64,000 bases of DNA from Eutrigla gurnardus (GCA_963514095.1 OY741275.1:8065151-8129150); one strand, 5' to 3'. Shown: positions 1 through 14,682, counted from the stretch's first letter. Notes: generated from the letters alone by a model not told the origin. Made by a program: numbers and translations.

Positions 1-32
1 AAGTGGACCGGCTTAGAATGTAAGGCTCCACA

Positions 33-1254
33 CGATGGATGGATGGATGGATGATAGATGGATGGATGATGGATGGATGGATGGAGATATATGGATGATG
101 GATGGATGATAGATGGGTGGATGATAGATGGATGGATGATGGATGGATGGATGATAGATGGATGGATGGATGGATGGATGATAGATGGATGGATGATAGA
201 TGGATGGATGATAGATGGGTGGATGATAGATGGATGGATGATGGATGGATGGATGGAGATATATGGATGGATGGATGGATGATAGATGGATGGATGATAG
301 ATGGATGGATGATAGATGGGTGGATGATAGATGGATGGATGATGGATGGATGGATGGATGATAGATGGATGGATGATGGATGGATGGATGGAGATATATG
401 GATGATGGATGGATGATAGATGGGTGGTTGGATGGATGATGGCTGGATGGATGATAGATGGGTGGATGGATGGATGATAGATGGATGGATGATAGATGGA
501 TGGATGATAGATGGGTGGATGATAGATGGGTGGATGATAGATGGATGGATGATGGATGGATGGATGGAGATATATGGATGATGGATGGATGATAGATGGG
601 TGGTTGGATGGATGATGGCTGGATGGATGATAGATGGGTGGATGGATGGATGATAGATGGATGGATGATAGATGGGTGGATGGATGGATGATAGATATAT
701 GGATGGATGGAGATATATGGATGATGGATGGATGATAGATGGGTGGTTGGATGGATGATGGCTGGATGGATGATAGATGGGTGGATGGATGGATTGATGG
801 ATGGATGGATGATAGATGGATGGATGGATGGATGATAGATAGATGGATGGATGATGGATGGATGGATGGATGATAGATGGATGGATGATGGATGGATGAT
901 GGATGGATGGATGGATGATAGATGGATGGATGATGGATGGATGGATGATAGATGGATGGATGATGGATGATAGATGGATGGATGATGGATGGATGGATGA
1001 TAGATGGATGGATGGATGATAGATGGATGGATGATGGATGGATGATGGATGGATGGATGGATGATAGATGGATGGATGATGGATGGATGATAGATGGATG
1101 GATGGATGATAGATGGATGGATGATGGATGATAGATGGATGGATGATGGATGGATGATAGATGGATGGATGGATGATAGATGGATGGATGATGGATGGAT
1201 GATGGATGGATGGATGGATGATAGATGGATGGATGATGGATGGATGATGGATGG
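33..1254. repeat. ATGG/ATGATAG minisatellite with higher-order units
   Basis: About 1.2 kb of interspersed GATGGATG, GATGATAG, GATGGGTG and GAGATATATG units. The block starting GGAGATATATGG recurs near 84, 253, 390, 566 and 709, showing a higher-order period of about 135-175 bp. Both strands are open in places only because of the repeat. Confidence 0.97.
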
Positions 1255-1262
1255 ATACTAGC

Positions 1263-2163
1263 TAGAGCTGCATGACTCTGGAAAAAATGTGAATCACAAT
1301 TTTTTTGCTTAGAATTGAGATCACGATTCTCTTGCACGATTTTTTTCCACAAAATGTTTATTGCATTGATGAACTTTAACAAAACAAAAAAAACGTTTGT
1401 TGCTTTGGCAGAGGCATAGTAGTAGTTCTATCATTGGAAGATAAGTAATTTTTTCAAAAGTAAAACATTTTTTTTTATCTGTGGACACGTACCTTATACG
1501 TGTCCACAGAGGCGATTTTATACGCGAGTGGACGCGCCGCTTCCCAGTATTGCACGCTTGGTGGGCAGCCACTAGGAAGATGATTGACAGGCGCTCTCCT
1601 TCATACAATCACGCGCACAGTTCATGGCTGCACCTGATTGGACGATCGCTTTCACAGCTGTCCTGTCTGCTCCGGAGTCACGCAGACCAACATGGCGGCT
1701 CGTTTGGAAACTTTCTCTTATTTTACGAAAATAGTTCACCGAAAGGTGTTTCTGAAAACATTTTAAGCGAGAAATAAGCTATGCAGTTGCTGAATCTGTC
1801 TTTATTTTAGATCGACAACATTCAGTTTAGAAGATTTTCGCGAACGTTCCCGAGGCGGCGAGTCCAGCCCGGCGCAATGAACGGGACGCGGGGAAACACC
1901 GCTGCCTGTGGACAACCTTCTCTCTTTCCAAACACTCAACTGCAGGCGGCTTCCTCCACTGAATCACGTGTTGTAAAGACGTTTTACCATAGGTTGAGGG
2001 AGGAGGCAGCGGCAGTGCTGCGTTTGGGGGCGCTTCAAAAATGTGGCGCTTTGTGATGCAGCTCGAGATATAAAATGCTTCAGAATCGCTGTGTGTAGAA
2101 ATGAGATCACGTGTATGTGTGAATCGAGATCGCGATTTTTTAACGATTTTTTGTGCAGCCCTA
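1263..2163. mobile_element. hAT-like non-autonomous element, 901 bp
   Basis: Termini TAGAGCTGCA and TGCAGCCCTA are near-perfect inverted repeats, and a perfect 8-bp duplication ATACTAGC flanks it (1255-1262 and 2164-2171), as expected for the hAT superfamily. Subterminal CACGATTCTC/ATCGCGATTTTT tracts fit. No transposase frame is present. The interior holds a 13-bp perfect hairpin (1479-1509) and a CpG-rich stretch with CATGGCGGC. Confidence 0.85.
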
Positions 2164-4333
2164 ATACTAGCTAACATAAGCACACATGTATTTGGTTTGT
2201 GTTGTTGTTTTACAAGAAGAAAAGATCGGTTTTGATACAAAAATACATGAAGAAACTGATTTTTTTTAAACTATTTTGCAAATGCATTTTTAATTTAATC
2301 TCGACTGAGAAACTAAACGTTCACAAAGCTGACACTGCTGCTTGAACATTTAGTTTTGTAGTTCAGAGGAAATAATTTTCTATAAATACTATCATCCACT
2401 GCACTTCAGTTAATAATGCACATATGTCCCGTTCTCCCAGAGCTCCGTCTGTTGGCAACGTGTGGCTGTAAACAAGATGGCCGGCCTGCAACAGCAACCT
2501 TTATGCCGACAGAAAAGCAGATGCATCTGAAATGATACAGCGATTCCACGCATGCAGCTCTGCTGTTTGTTGTGCTCGGCTGTTCTCCAGCCCTGTGAAA
2601 GCCTCAGGTGTGGCTGATTTAAACAGGCACAACAGGCAGAGAGAGGGATGTGGAGGAGAGTCTCCCTTTGAAGATGTATTTCCACACAGAATAGAATTCC
2701 CTTCACTAGATTCACAGTTTCTCTTCCACGAAAGGACCTTTAGTCTACAGAATGTTACACGTTGATCCTATTATGGACAAAAACGGGTGTAATTCAAGAA
2801 TATCTCTGCATCAGCTGAATGCATGGCTTCGAATAGCTAGTCCGAAATGCTGAAAAAAATCAATGAGCACTTTGTGGGAGAATAAGATACAACAAACGGT
2901 GTGCAGCACACGGGGATCCTGACTGTAAACAGCTTATTAACCTCCAAAGTGTTTTGTCAGCAAAAAGGAATGCAAACTAAACGGGTCCTCATCTTGTAAA
3001 GTATGTTTCTACCGATAATAGAAATGTCTTCTGTCAGGCGAGCCCAACCTTTCATTTATTCATCTGTATAGGACTATACCACCTTCTGTATTGTCACACC
3101 TGTGACATTATATATAACACTTGTTCTCAGGGCGGACTGACATTTGATGTCCCCACGGTAAATACTAATCTTGGAAAGACGTCATTCAGATATTCTTCCC
3201 CATTGTGTGGAATAATTTACAGAGTAGAAAAACGACGAATACCAGTTCAAAAATCAAAAATCAATTTAGGTGTGACTGTTTAACATATGCGTGTATTTAT
3301 CTCCTGTTTATACCCACGCCACGATATTTCAATATATATATATATATATTTATAAAACTTGCAATTGTATGGTTATATTTTTATAGATCGATTGATATCC
3401 TTTATTTTCCACAAGGGAAGTTAATTTTGCTCAGATCAGACAAACAGTTCCAACAAAACGATACATAATTCGATTTTCACAATATAAATAATGTTAAAAG
3501 AACCATATGAATATGAATCCACGTATTTATGGGGGGGGGGGGGGTAAATCCTGCTATTGTTGAGGAAGATTTACTTATTAAAATCGATGAGATGGTTGCA
3601 ATTTTTCCCAGGAGGGTTGTGTCGTCAAGAGACAAGAATCCACTGAAATCATAACAACAACAAGGAGCTGTGACTCTAATAGCATTCCTCGCAGAGGGAG
3701 AGAAACGTGTGTGTGTGTGTGTGTGTGTTGCCAACAGTAGCCTCACTTCTCTGTCTCTCTCTAAGGTGGATCAAGATAACACGAGGACACGTTGTGTTCG
3801 AAAGAGATGGAGAGAAAGAAGAGACGAGGGCGCATAAATAAGTGATGGGGTGTTGAAAGGGTGCTGCATGTCTATAGGGTTATCTACAGGGAGACAGTGC
3901 TTAAACACACACACACACACAGAGAGGACAGGAGAGGGGGAGGCGGAGGGGGGAGAGAAGCTCTTAGCCTTTACTGAGGTGCTTCGCCTGTCAGCACATA
4001 TCTGCCTCAAAGCAACGTGAAGAGCTAAGAGCGAGAGAAAGACAGGGTTCAGAGGGAAAAATATGCTGGAGCGAAGGAAAAGCCTGACTCAAGAAGGTGT
4101 TAGGAGATGAGTGAGGCAGAGTTAATGAGAGAGAGAGAGAGAGGAGGAGAGGAAGAAAGAGGGAGGGAGGGGGTTTCTCATCCGTCCTCTTCCTTAAAGA
4201 CAGAGCCGATCGCTCTCTCCTCTCAGTGGCACCACAGGCTGAGGAGGAGAGCACCAGTGCAACCTCTCTCTCTCACTCTCTCACTCTCACCCCGTATCTC
4301 TCTCACACGCATCCCTCCTCCCTCTCCCCGCAG

Positions 4334-4438
4334 GTGATCACTCCGTTCCGTAGGCTCATCCTCTGTGCGGAGAACAGGAAAGAGATGGAGGACTGGATCA
4401 GTTCGCTGAAGTCCGTCCAGTCCAGAGAGCATTACGAG
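4334..4438 (+). CDS. dgkh: dgkh exon: C-terminal strand and helix of PH domain
   Basis: Visible residues 1-35. FRRLILCAENRKEMEDWIS is the last strand plus the C-terminal helix of a PH domain, with the conserved Trp in MEDWI. The acceptor follows a long CT-rich microsatellite (about 4256-4333) that serves as polypyrimidine tract; the donor is GAG|GTAAGA. It ends in phase 0. The PH start was not found in 1-4333 and should lie further left. Confidence 0.85.
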
Positions 4439-6874
4439 GTAAGAAGCCCTTTTCCAAATCAACAGATGCCAGTTTGTGCGTGTGTGGCGGGGAGGAGGAC
4501 GGAGCGGCGGAAGGGAGAGATAGAACTGCAGGGGCAACAGATCTATGTCCAGGCGTAGCCTCTTTTGGAGGATTTAACAGTGATTTCACAGGTTTTTTAT
4601 TTTTTTTTAAACAAACAATCTCACCTGAGGATGTTTTCTAGAAGTGAGTGTGTCCCGTTGTCTAGTTAGCACAAAGAACGGGCACATAAACCCAGAGCAG
4701 GCTGTAAAGAGTACAGGGAATAAGAGCTGATATACGGCGCGCTGAGGGCGATCCAAGAAGTTGTTCAAGCAGGAGTGACACACTCTTATGTTGAGATTCA
4801 GAGCCCCAAAGCACCAGCGAACAGTCGGGATACAGTAAAGAACACACGCACACACACACACACAATGCAAAAAAAAACCCACAAAGCACAACAGCCCCGT
4901 TCTTTTACCCCTTATGATTCTCTTAATAACACATAAACCAGAAGCAACAACGCTTGTTTTACCGTAATACAGGACGGTGTTTTTGGAGGAATCTAGAAAA
5001 CAGGCAGCAGTGGACGTACTTCCCTTTCGTCAAACAGTAACTGCGTATGATATTCCGCTGTCAGATGTAATGCATCTGGGCTACGTGTTGACAGTGAGGG
5101 GAGAACGGGAGCGCAGAGACGCCAGTGCTGCATTTCAACGCCTTTGATTTGGGAGGCAAATCTTATATAAGACCCCCATTCCTCACCCCCTTTTCTTACT
5201 GCACTGCAATGCAGCAGCACCCCAGAGCTCGGTACACATGTGTGCGCACACAAGCGCTCACGCAGCCCTGCCAAGAAGTCAGCATTTTAATAGCTGCTTT
5301 CACTGTTCTGAGCGTCCCGGTTTATAAGGACCTGTTACAATTCCAAAACACACAACTGTATGCAGGGCCGCCCCCCCCTCAGGAAAGGCTAATATACAAG
5401 GAACGAATGAACTGAATGTGGAAATGTTGTTTCAGATGGACTGTTTGTTTTCTCTTTGTATATATTTTTCATGGTAAATTATTTTTCTGCTTGCAATTAT
5501 AATGTAAACAGCCAGTAAATGTATTATGAAGTAATTTGTGATAAAGCCTACAGCAGGGTTCAACGTTAATGTCATTTTATATTTTGCTTGTCCAGTCAGG
5601 CAAGTAAAAAATATATATATATATATTATTAGATTTTTTTTTTAATCTTATTTACATAAATGAATCTAAACACTCCTGAGCTCCTTCCATCATCCAATCA
5701 TCTTTTCTCCCACTTGCCCGAGCTGCTAGATTTACTAGCCTGACGTGGCTTTGTACTTGGCGAGGGAGCAATTGTTGAGCCCTGCTACGGCAGATATGCC
5801 ATTTTATATATTTTCATGATGATGTAGTGCACTGTGCTTGCCTTTCTGTGACTGTCATCCCAGTGCTGCCAACCTGTTTTAACCTCTCCTTTGCCAGACG
5901 GCACAGTTTAATGTGGAACATTTCTCAGGGATGCACAACTGGTACGCCTGCTCCCATGCACGGCCGACCTTTTGCAACGTCTGTAAAGATAGCCTGTCCG
6001 GGGTCACGTCTCACGGCCTCTCCTGCGAAGGTGGGTAGCACACACACACGCTCAGTGTCAAACACCTGCATGCTAATTGTTTTTTTCATAATACATGGTC
6101 TTTTGAAGCAGCTCTCACACATTTCTACATCTCATTACTGGCTCATAGACAGACTTCCTACCCTCTGTTTCAAGCTCAGATATGCCCTAGTGTTGCCACA
6201 GATCATTTGGACAGCATGCCTGTTGTTGGCAGGTCTATTGGAAGGTATAGGACAAGTGACTCATGTGACTTGTGAGTCACTGAAGTGAGAACGCTCTTTG
6301 TCCAAGTGTCCGTCCGAGTGGGGCAGATCGGATATACCAGAACCAGAATGCGTTGACTCACGCTATTTGAATTTCACTTCTCACATCACAATCTCACATC
6401 AACAGGGGAGGAAAAAAAGCCTGACAACTGATCCCGCGAATGGCGCCACATCTCCTCAGCACATCTGTAAAAGAATGCTGGAGTAGGGTGTTGAGAGGAA
6501 GGGGGTCGACAACTATTTCACTTTCATTTCGCTGGTGGAAAGTGTCGGTGACAGGCAGCAGAGCTTTATGAGCCCCATCTGCATATCCTCCCATTCTGAT
6601 TTTGTTAATGTTCCCCTGTGAGTGGGGCCGTGTGTGTGTGTGTGTGTGTGTGCGTGCATACATGTGTGCTTGGTTCGGTGTTTATGTGTGAAGGCGGTAA
6701 GAGCCTCTCCACTCAGAGCTCATTATCCTCTAGAATGCGGCCGTCTCATATCCACGGCAGACAGCAAAAGAAAAAGACACAGAGATGCCGTCATTAGAGC
6801 AGCATTGTACTCTTATCTCTCCTACAGCTTATCCCGCTCCACACACACACACACGCACACACACACACACACAC

Positions 6875-6910
<36 letters not shown>

Positions 6911-7990
6911 TCAGTCACCAGCGATCGCCTCACAATGCGCGGCGGTTAGTTTTTTTTGACTCGATTCTGACTTGCTTTGATGTCACGAGGTGGTTGCAGT
7001 CTTTAGAGCGAGCTCCACCAACTGCAAGACCCAGGGCATGATGGGAAATGCCTCGCTGTCGCCTGATTAAGGAGGTTATTGGCTCTTAATTTGACAGAAG
7101 ACACCACGTTTTGTAGCAAATGTTTTTTGTGTTATTCTAATGTTTAACACAAGATCGTGGTCTATCTGTCTCTGTGCAATTTAATGTGCTTTATGAGAGC
7201 AGATATAAAAACAACAAAGGATACTAAGATGCTCTTCTGCATCCAGCTGCATTCACACTTTCCTGACTATTCTGAGCTGCAAAAATCACACGTGCAAAGT
7301 AGTCCCAATTGAATGCATACTGCAAGCAACAGTAAGGGCAGCTGCAGAAAAAGGAACGCAGTAACAGCTCTGTCACAACAACGTCCAATCATCACTTTGT
7401 ACGAACAAAATGTGTTGTATTGGATTTGTAACCTTAGACCACTCCGACCTACCTGTGTGCAACGACCTTGAATAATAGGACGCTGGAAAAGTTGTTCAGT
7501 ACAACAGGAGCCGACTGATGTCTGACTCCAGGCAAATGAGAGACAATGAGAAGGGGATGATCGCTCATGAAATTGAGAAATGGTAGAAAGAAAGAGAGGA
7601 GGAGGAGGGGGAGCAAGAGAGCGCCTCTATTAAACGTTGAGAGCAGCCAGTTTCACAGCAATCAACAAGGCTTAAATTTCCCTTCGATTTCCTGCGCAGG
7701 GCGGCCGCCGGGGATTGATTTGTGCCATGTAACCACACAGACACACTCTTCTTTCTCTATTTCACCCTCACACACACACACTCACTCACCGAGGCACAAT
7801 GTTTTCCTCCAGTCTGGCTTGTGAATGCTCAGGGTGCAGCCGGGCCATTAACAGACAGTGGTATCTCTTAATGTTCTGCTAATGCTCCCTAACAGCATTT
7901 AGCGGTCGACTAAATTGAAACATCAATTGTTGCTCCCGGATATGACTCTGACTTAGTTTGTATGTCTGCGAAGGCTTCCTAATGACAAGC

Positions 7991-8051
<61 letters not shown>

Positions 8052-11000
8052 CATGGGTGGGGTGGCTGGAAGCAAAGTTCCCCAGAGCACAGACATTATT
8101 CATGAGTCTCCTAAGTGCCTCATCTTTAATGGAGAAAAAGGCGAGAGCAATCTCCATCTGCCTTCACCTTCATAGGGGCTATTCATGCTCTATTTGCATT
8201 TCACTCCCATGTTTCTTATTCAGATTAGCCTGCGTTAAATACATTAAAGTCGAATGAATCATCACATTTTTAAGTTTTAAAAAGTAATTTCTGAGAGTCA
8301 GATGAGAAGATTGAAGCCACTCGCATGTCTGTGAAATACGAAGCTGGAGCCAGGAGACGCTTAGCTTAGTTTAGCTTAGCTTAGCTTAGTTTAGCTTAGC
8401 TTAGTTTACCTTAGTTTAGCTTAGCTTAGTTTAGCTTACCTTAGCTTAGTTTAGCTAAGCTTAGCATAGAGCAGGGGTTCTCAACCTTTTATACCATAAG
8501 ACCGTTTTTGTCAAAGTGACAAAAAACGACATCTGACCAAAGGTTAACAAAAACCTACCAACACCTCTAATATTCGCAAATATGTTTTATCTTGTGTTTC
8601 TTTATTCTGTACAAAAGTGTTGTTCAACTTTGTATGGATTAAACAAATGAAATGAAATGTATTAGTGAGCTTCAGAGGTGCTGGTAGGTGGATTGCTTTT
8701 TTTATTACTTTTGGACAGACCCAGGCTAACTCTTTCCCCCTGCTTCCAGTCATTGTGCTAAGCTAGGCTAAACTAGCAGCGGACTGATGTTTAACGGACC
8801 GATATGTGAGTCGTATTGATCGTGGGAATGGCCCTCATATACTGTACTTCCATCATCATGTTCTAAGCCTATTTTAATTGGTACCGAAACAAAACACAAT
8901 GTTTATTACAGATGAATGACTAGAAAACGTGCTGAGCTGCTTCTCAAATGAATCGCCGTGGTACCAGCTTTCAGATGATGTACATCATTTATATGTGGCA
9001 TACATTATTGACCAGCTAGTTCTCTTTAAAGAGCAAGGCAAATGAGTCTATGTGGGGTTAAAAAACTGTAAGTGGGGTGATAACTCACCCAGACTGGAAT
9101 ATGGATGGCTAACTAGGCAGCTATTCTGGGATAAAATTGCCTTTATTGTCTTAAACTTCAGCTCAGGACTTCAATACATTTTGTTTGGCAAAAATCTGTC
9201 AAAGGCTTAATGTTCCTGATTCCTTTCAAGGCGTCAATGGCACTTTAATGCTTTGATGAGTGAGTGTAAGGAAAAACACAGTATGAGGTCCACTTTGTCC
9301 TTATGTTCCTGCAAATGTGCTACTATTGAGGATAATGGAGCTACACATAGCAGGGATTGACGTTCACCTTTCCATTTTCACGGACCAAAGTGAAAAATAC
9401 TGCAGAAACACATGTATGTACGTGCGTTGCGTTAGCCACTGTTGGTATCAGAGGCTGTACAGATGCGTGGATTTAACACAGTAATCAGGTACAGAAGGTT
9501 TACTGTGGATCTGGACCAACCTGTCCTGTGTGGTCCAGAGTTGAGGGCTTTCTTAGCCTGCCTGTAAGCCTCCTGTTGCTGGTTACAGATACATGTATTG
9601 AGACCTGTGACGTGGAACTGAGTTTCCCTTCTATCCGCCAGATATTTAAGGGCTCAGGGAGGTTAGTAATTACGCCCACTGACATCTCATTAAGGCTTGA
9701 TTCATTAGAACACTGTGCTCCACCGTGTGTCTGTTCCAGTGTCCAGGTTTTTACAGCTTGTGAAGAAAAGACAACTATAGAAATCTGAAATGTGTCTAAG
9801 GCAGTGCGATGATAGGAAGCTGCTATTAATATTAAGGTGGAAATAATCGACTGACACAGTGTTGACTCTTTGTGTTTTTCAGTGTGCAAATTCAAAGCTC
9901 ACAAACGCTGTGCTGTCAGAGCCACTAACAACTGTAAATGGACAACCCTGGCGTCCATAGGGAAGGATATCATTGAGGATGAGGATGGGGTAAGTTTGCA
10001 TGTGATTATGAGTTATTAGGAGTTAAACAATAGGAGCTGATAACTGTGGAAAAACCTTATTAGCCTCGTTTGGGATTGTTAAAATTATAATTTATTGAAC
10101 GTTATTGTTTTGGAGATTTCAGAGAAAATACCGACACACTTACTTGTATACCCATATAAAGAAAGGCATTTCTATTTTACCTAACACAATAACTTAAAAT
10201 GAGTGCGCTTCAACGTGACGTTTTCATTCATCCGTGTCAGAAAAAGACGAGAAGTTTGGAGCCGGTGGCCACAGAGAAAAGTGCCCCTGTAATAAAAGTA
10301 GACAGTGTTAAGTGTTTCCAATTTCTTGAACTGTGCGTGTGTTGAACCCACAGATTGCGATGCCTCACCAGTGGTTGGAAGGCAACCTGCCTGTCAGTGC
10401 CAAGTGTGCCGTGTGTGATAAGACATGTGGCAGTGTGCTGAGGCTGCAGGACTGGCGCTGCCTCTGGTGCAAAGCTATGGTAAGACATCTGTCGCATATG
10501 CACAACGCTCCGTTTGCTTCTCGCTAAATGACATTCAAACAGGATTACAATGATAAAACAAGCTGATGATTTAACATGTAAGACAACAAAGAGCATCGTC
10601 TCGGCGCTGAATATGGCTCGTTGATCGTCTTATATCTCCAAATCACTTAACTCTTTCTGTCAGTTGTTTGCAGCATGTAAACCCGCAAGTGCATCTCATT
10701 GTTTAGCATTCTCAGTCAGGACATAACATCTCAGACACACATGCCAGTTATATGCTGACTTCTGAGGATATTGACCGATGGAATGTATGGAATGCAATAG
10801 TATTGTAGTATTCTCTGTAGATTATGTATCAATTATCTTTTGTATGCAGGAACTATGCAGTTATCCACTGTCGTCCCTCAGCCAGATGTTAAATTAACTA
10901 TTAACAATGAATGTGACATCTAAAGGGCAAACATCATGTGAAATCTATCATTTATCAGTATGTTTCTTTTATATAGCCACACCCGTCTGGAATATTCTGT

Positions 11001-11839
11001 CATTACTGTTGTACATGTACACGAGAGAAAGGATGGTAAAGTATTCAGTCATGCAAACATGGATCGGTTGTATTTGCTGTTGCTCTTCTAGGTGCACACA
11101 GCCTGTACGGACCTGTACCCACGCAAGTGTCCTCTTGGTCAGTGCAAAGTCTCCATCATTCCCCCTACGGCGCTCAACAGCATCGACTCCGATGGTAGGC
11201 ACACACACACACACACACACACTGCAATCAAGCCTCCTCCCTCTGAGGGTCAGAAGTCAGAGGCCAGATGGCTCCCGTGAGCAATCATTACATTTCAGTG
11301 ATGAACAAATGAGATTTCACCTAATTTAGTTGGCCGATGTCTTCTCTCTGAACTTTGACCTTCTGCTCTGTTGGAAGTATGGTGGTAGGAGGGAGGAGAG
11401 GGAGAGCGTGTTTGTTTACTATCTACACCCATTTAGGCAAACAATACTCACACTTCTCCTGTAAAGTGCTAGAACATGGGCTGAAAGCAGAAAAAAGGAA
11501 CCGGCATCAATGTTCCAGATACTTGTTCCTTGTATAGCAAGGTGGATAAAAATGATCCGACATGAAGACACGCAGCCTTTCAGAGGGCTTCTTCAGGCAA
11601 GGTGTCTGTGTGAGAGAGAAGAATCAGAATTAGATGCTTCTCAACCTGAATATGGATACACATAGTCGTGTAACGTTTCATGCAAGGATGCGGGCGCACA
11701 GACACCACCGAAGAAGAAGAGCTCTCCAGATGGTGGCAAAACACCCTGAGGCTCTCTTATCAACATAGTATGTGCCGTCTGTTTTCTTTGCTCGTACATG
11801 GCGACTCTATGTCTTTCTCTGTGTATGAGTGCCTGTATA

Positions 11840-11919
<80 letters not shown>

Positions 11920-12540
11920 AGAGCCCACATTAAACCCATTTTAGATTGAGATCAGCACCTGCAAGACAGACTCAGATAAGCATGTGTGATTGAATTACTG
12001 TTGCAGAAGCCAGTGGCTAAGTTTTGCACACACACACACACTCATGCATTGCACACACAGCCTGTAGCTGGCATTGGCTAATTGGTAGATGGATAAAAGA
12101 GAAGCAGAGAAGGGGAGGATGGGAAATCCAGATGAAAGGAGGAAGACAAGAAAAAAAAAAGGGTGATGGGTGGATAAAAAAAAGTTCAGTTCTCTCCGCC
12201 TTCTCCCTCTCTCCTTCACTCGCTCTACTCATCACGTTCCAGGACTCCCTCTGCCCAAATGCAGGCTGGGAGGGGGGGTTGTTATTGGCTGAGGGCAGAC
12301 TCTAGCACGTGCTGTAGCATTGTGATTCCACTCCCCTCCCTTTCCCCTCTCCTTCGCTTCCACACACACCCTAATCCATCCATCACTGACGACCCAGAGA
12401 GAGAGAGAGAGAGAGAGAGATCAGAAAGGAGAAAAACATCGAAGAGGGTAGACAGAGAGAGATTAGAGAGCAGAAGGAAGATGTGAAGGAGATGTGAGAG
12501 CGAAGAGGAAAAGAGGGAGTGCCAGGAGAAGACAGCAGTG

Positions 12541-12576
<36 letters not shown>

Positions 12577-12654
12577 TCAACACAGCGGGGATGTACAGAT
12601 TATGCTGTAAGCACAGAAACCTCTTGTTGCATTACCTCCCCCAGATTAGTGTAT

Positions 12655-12719
<65 letters not shown>

Positions 12720-14254
12720 GCGCTCTACCAGGGAGCATAACACGTGTTTTTGGCATGTGCTCCGCTCCCATGCATTATTACGCTCAGACTGTGGGCACGG
12801 AGACTGAGATGAGCTTGTTCATGATGACAGGGCTGTTTCATGTGGCATCCAGCGAGGCTGCTCTAGTTTGAGCTGTAGCCTGGTTACTGGTTAGACGAGC
12901 AGTTCAAGTAGAGTCAATTTTGTTTATTTAGCCCAGTATAATAAATCTGATATTTCCCTAAAGGGGGTGTTAAAATCTGTGTGGCAAAACCTTTTTGACT
13001 GTGGGCCATAAACAGAAAAACAGGCCGATTTCAAAGAACCCTCTGTTAATATTGGTTTGTGTCCATAGCTCATTTAAAAGATTACAATGCAAATGTAAAG
13101 GTAGCATGTAAATCTGTAAATATTAACATGTAACAGGTATAAATCATAAAATATCAGTTTCTTTGCCAAGAACTTAAGGTAGAGATAGATTTACAAAATG
13201 CGGTGTACTTTAAACTGTTTAAACTGTGCATGTACAACCTACATAAAGGATGTATGCAGGGAAATTTATCAGAAATATGCTCCAACCCTGTTCTGGTTTA
13301 TTTTTTTAAAATTCACCACAAGGTTTTTAAAAAATAGGCAGTGATCTGCAGTTTGGCCACCAGCCATAGACCTTAGATTTATTTAAGAAATAAATGTCTA
13401 ACTTGTAAAAAAATAAATCGAAGAACCTCGAAAAGAGCAATGGAGGAGGGATCCTTCTCCCAGCACAGACAGACATGCAAGAGACCAATATTAACATTAT
13501 GGTATGGACAACCAGGATGACAAAAGTATGGATAGAATACCATATTATCTATAAACGTATTGATAGAATGGTAGCTATCCTGATATCCAGATAATATTCT
13601 TCACATATTATCTGTGAGGACGACCTCCTGTCCACCAAGGAGACCTGCAAAGAGGACGGACTACACAAATCCACAAGAGTTAAGTCAAATACCAGAAAAC
13701 CCATTCTTCTGTTTTCCATTCCCCTCAGGCTTCTGGAAGGCCACCTGCCCCCCATCATGTGCCAGTCCCCTCCTCGTCTTTGTCAACTCCAAAAGTGGTG
13801 ACAACCAGGGAGTGAAATTCCTACGACGCTTCAAGCAGCTCCTCAACCCGGCTCAAGTCTTTGACCTGGTCAACGGGGGGCCACACCTTGGGTGAGGAGA
13901 ACCAGTTTACACATGAAACAACCCATGGATATATGTATATATGCTGGGACGGCATTCCAAAGCATCATAGTTCTAGTGTTTTTTTGTTTTTTTTTCCAGG
14001 CTGCGCCTCTTTCAGAAGTTTGACAACTTTCGGATCCTGGTGTGTGGAGGCGACGGCAGTGTGGGCTGGGTCCTCTCAGAGATCGACAAACTCAATCTTC
14101 ACAAGCAGGTAAACTGGAGCATGATAAAGAAACATAAAACAGCATTAAATGTTACTCGTACAACGGTCAAGCTGCAAGTGGATGTGATGTATCTTTGGCC
14201 AGCGTGCTAGTTGAGCTGTTTGCCTTTGCTCCTGGCCAGCTTATGTAAAGAGAT

Positions 14255-14293
<39 letters not shown>

Positions 14294-14630
14294 TGCAGGC
14301 CTTTGGTTTTGCAGGCATGTATTCCCTGAAATAAACCCTCTGCACGTGTTTCAGTGCCAGCTGGGGGTGTTGCCTCTGGGCACGGGCAACGATCTTGCAC
14401 GGGTGCTGGGCTGGGGCCCTTCGTGCGACGATGACACCCAGCTGCCCCAGATCCTGGAGAAGCTAGAGAGGGCGAGCACCAAGATGCTGGACCGCTGGAG
14501 CATCATGACCTACGAGATTAAGATCCCACCCAAACACAGCTGCCCCACCACACCTGAGGGAGCTGACGACTGCCAGGTACAGACAGATAGTCACACGCAT
14601 CGGCAGACACAATCGGGCGCAGCAGGGCTT

Positions 14631-14682
<52 letters not shown>

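Noticed and set aside
73..416. Open frames of MDGWMIDGW repeats at the left edge
   Set aside because: They are translations of the ATGG minisatellite, with no splice sites or homologous protein.
1..4333. Missing N-terminal PH exons of dgkh
   Set aside because: No phase-matched exon with PH-like residues and splice sites was found, so they are taken to lie outside the window.
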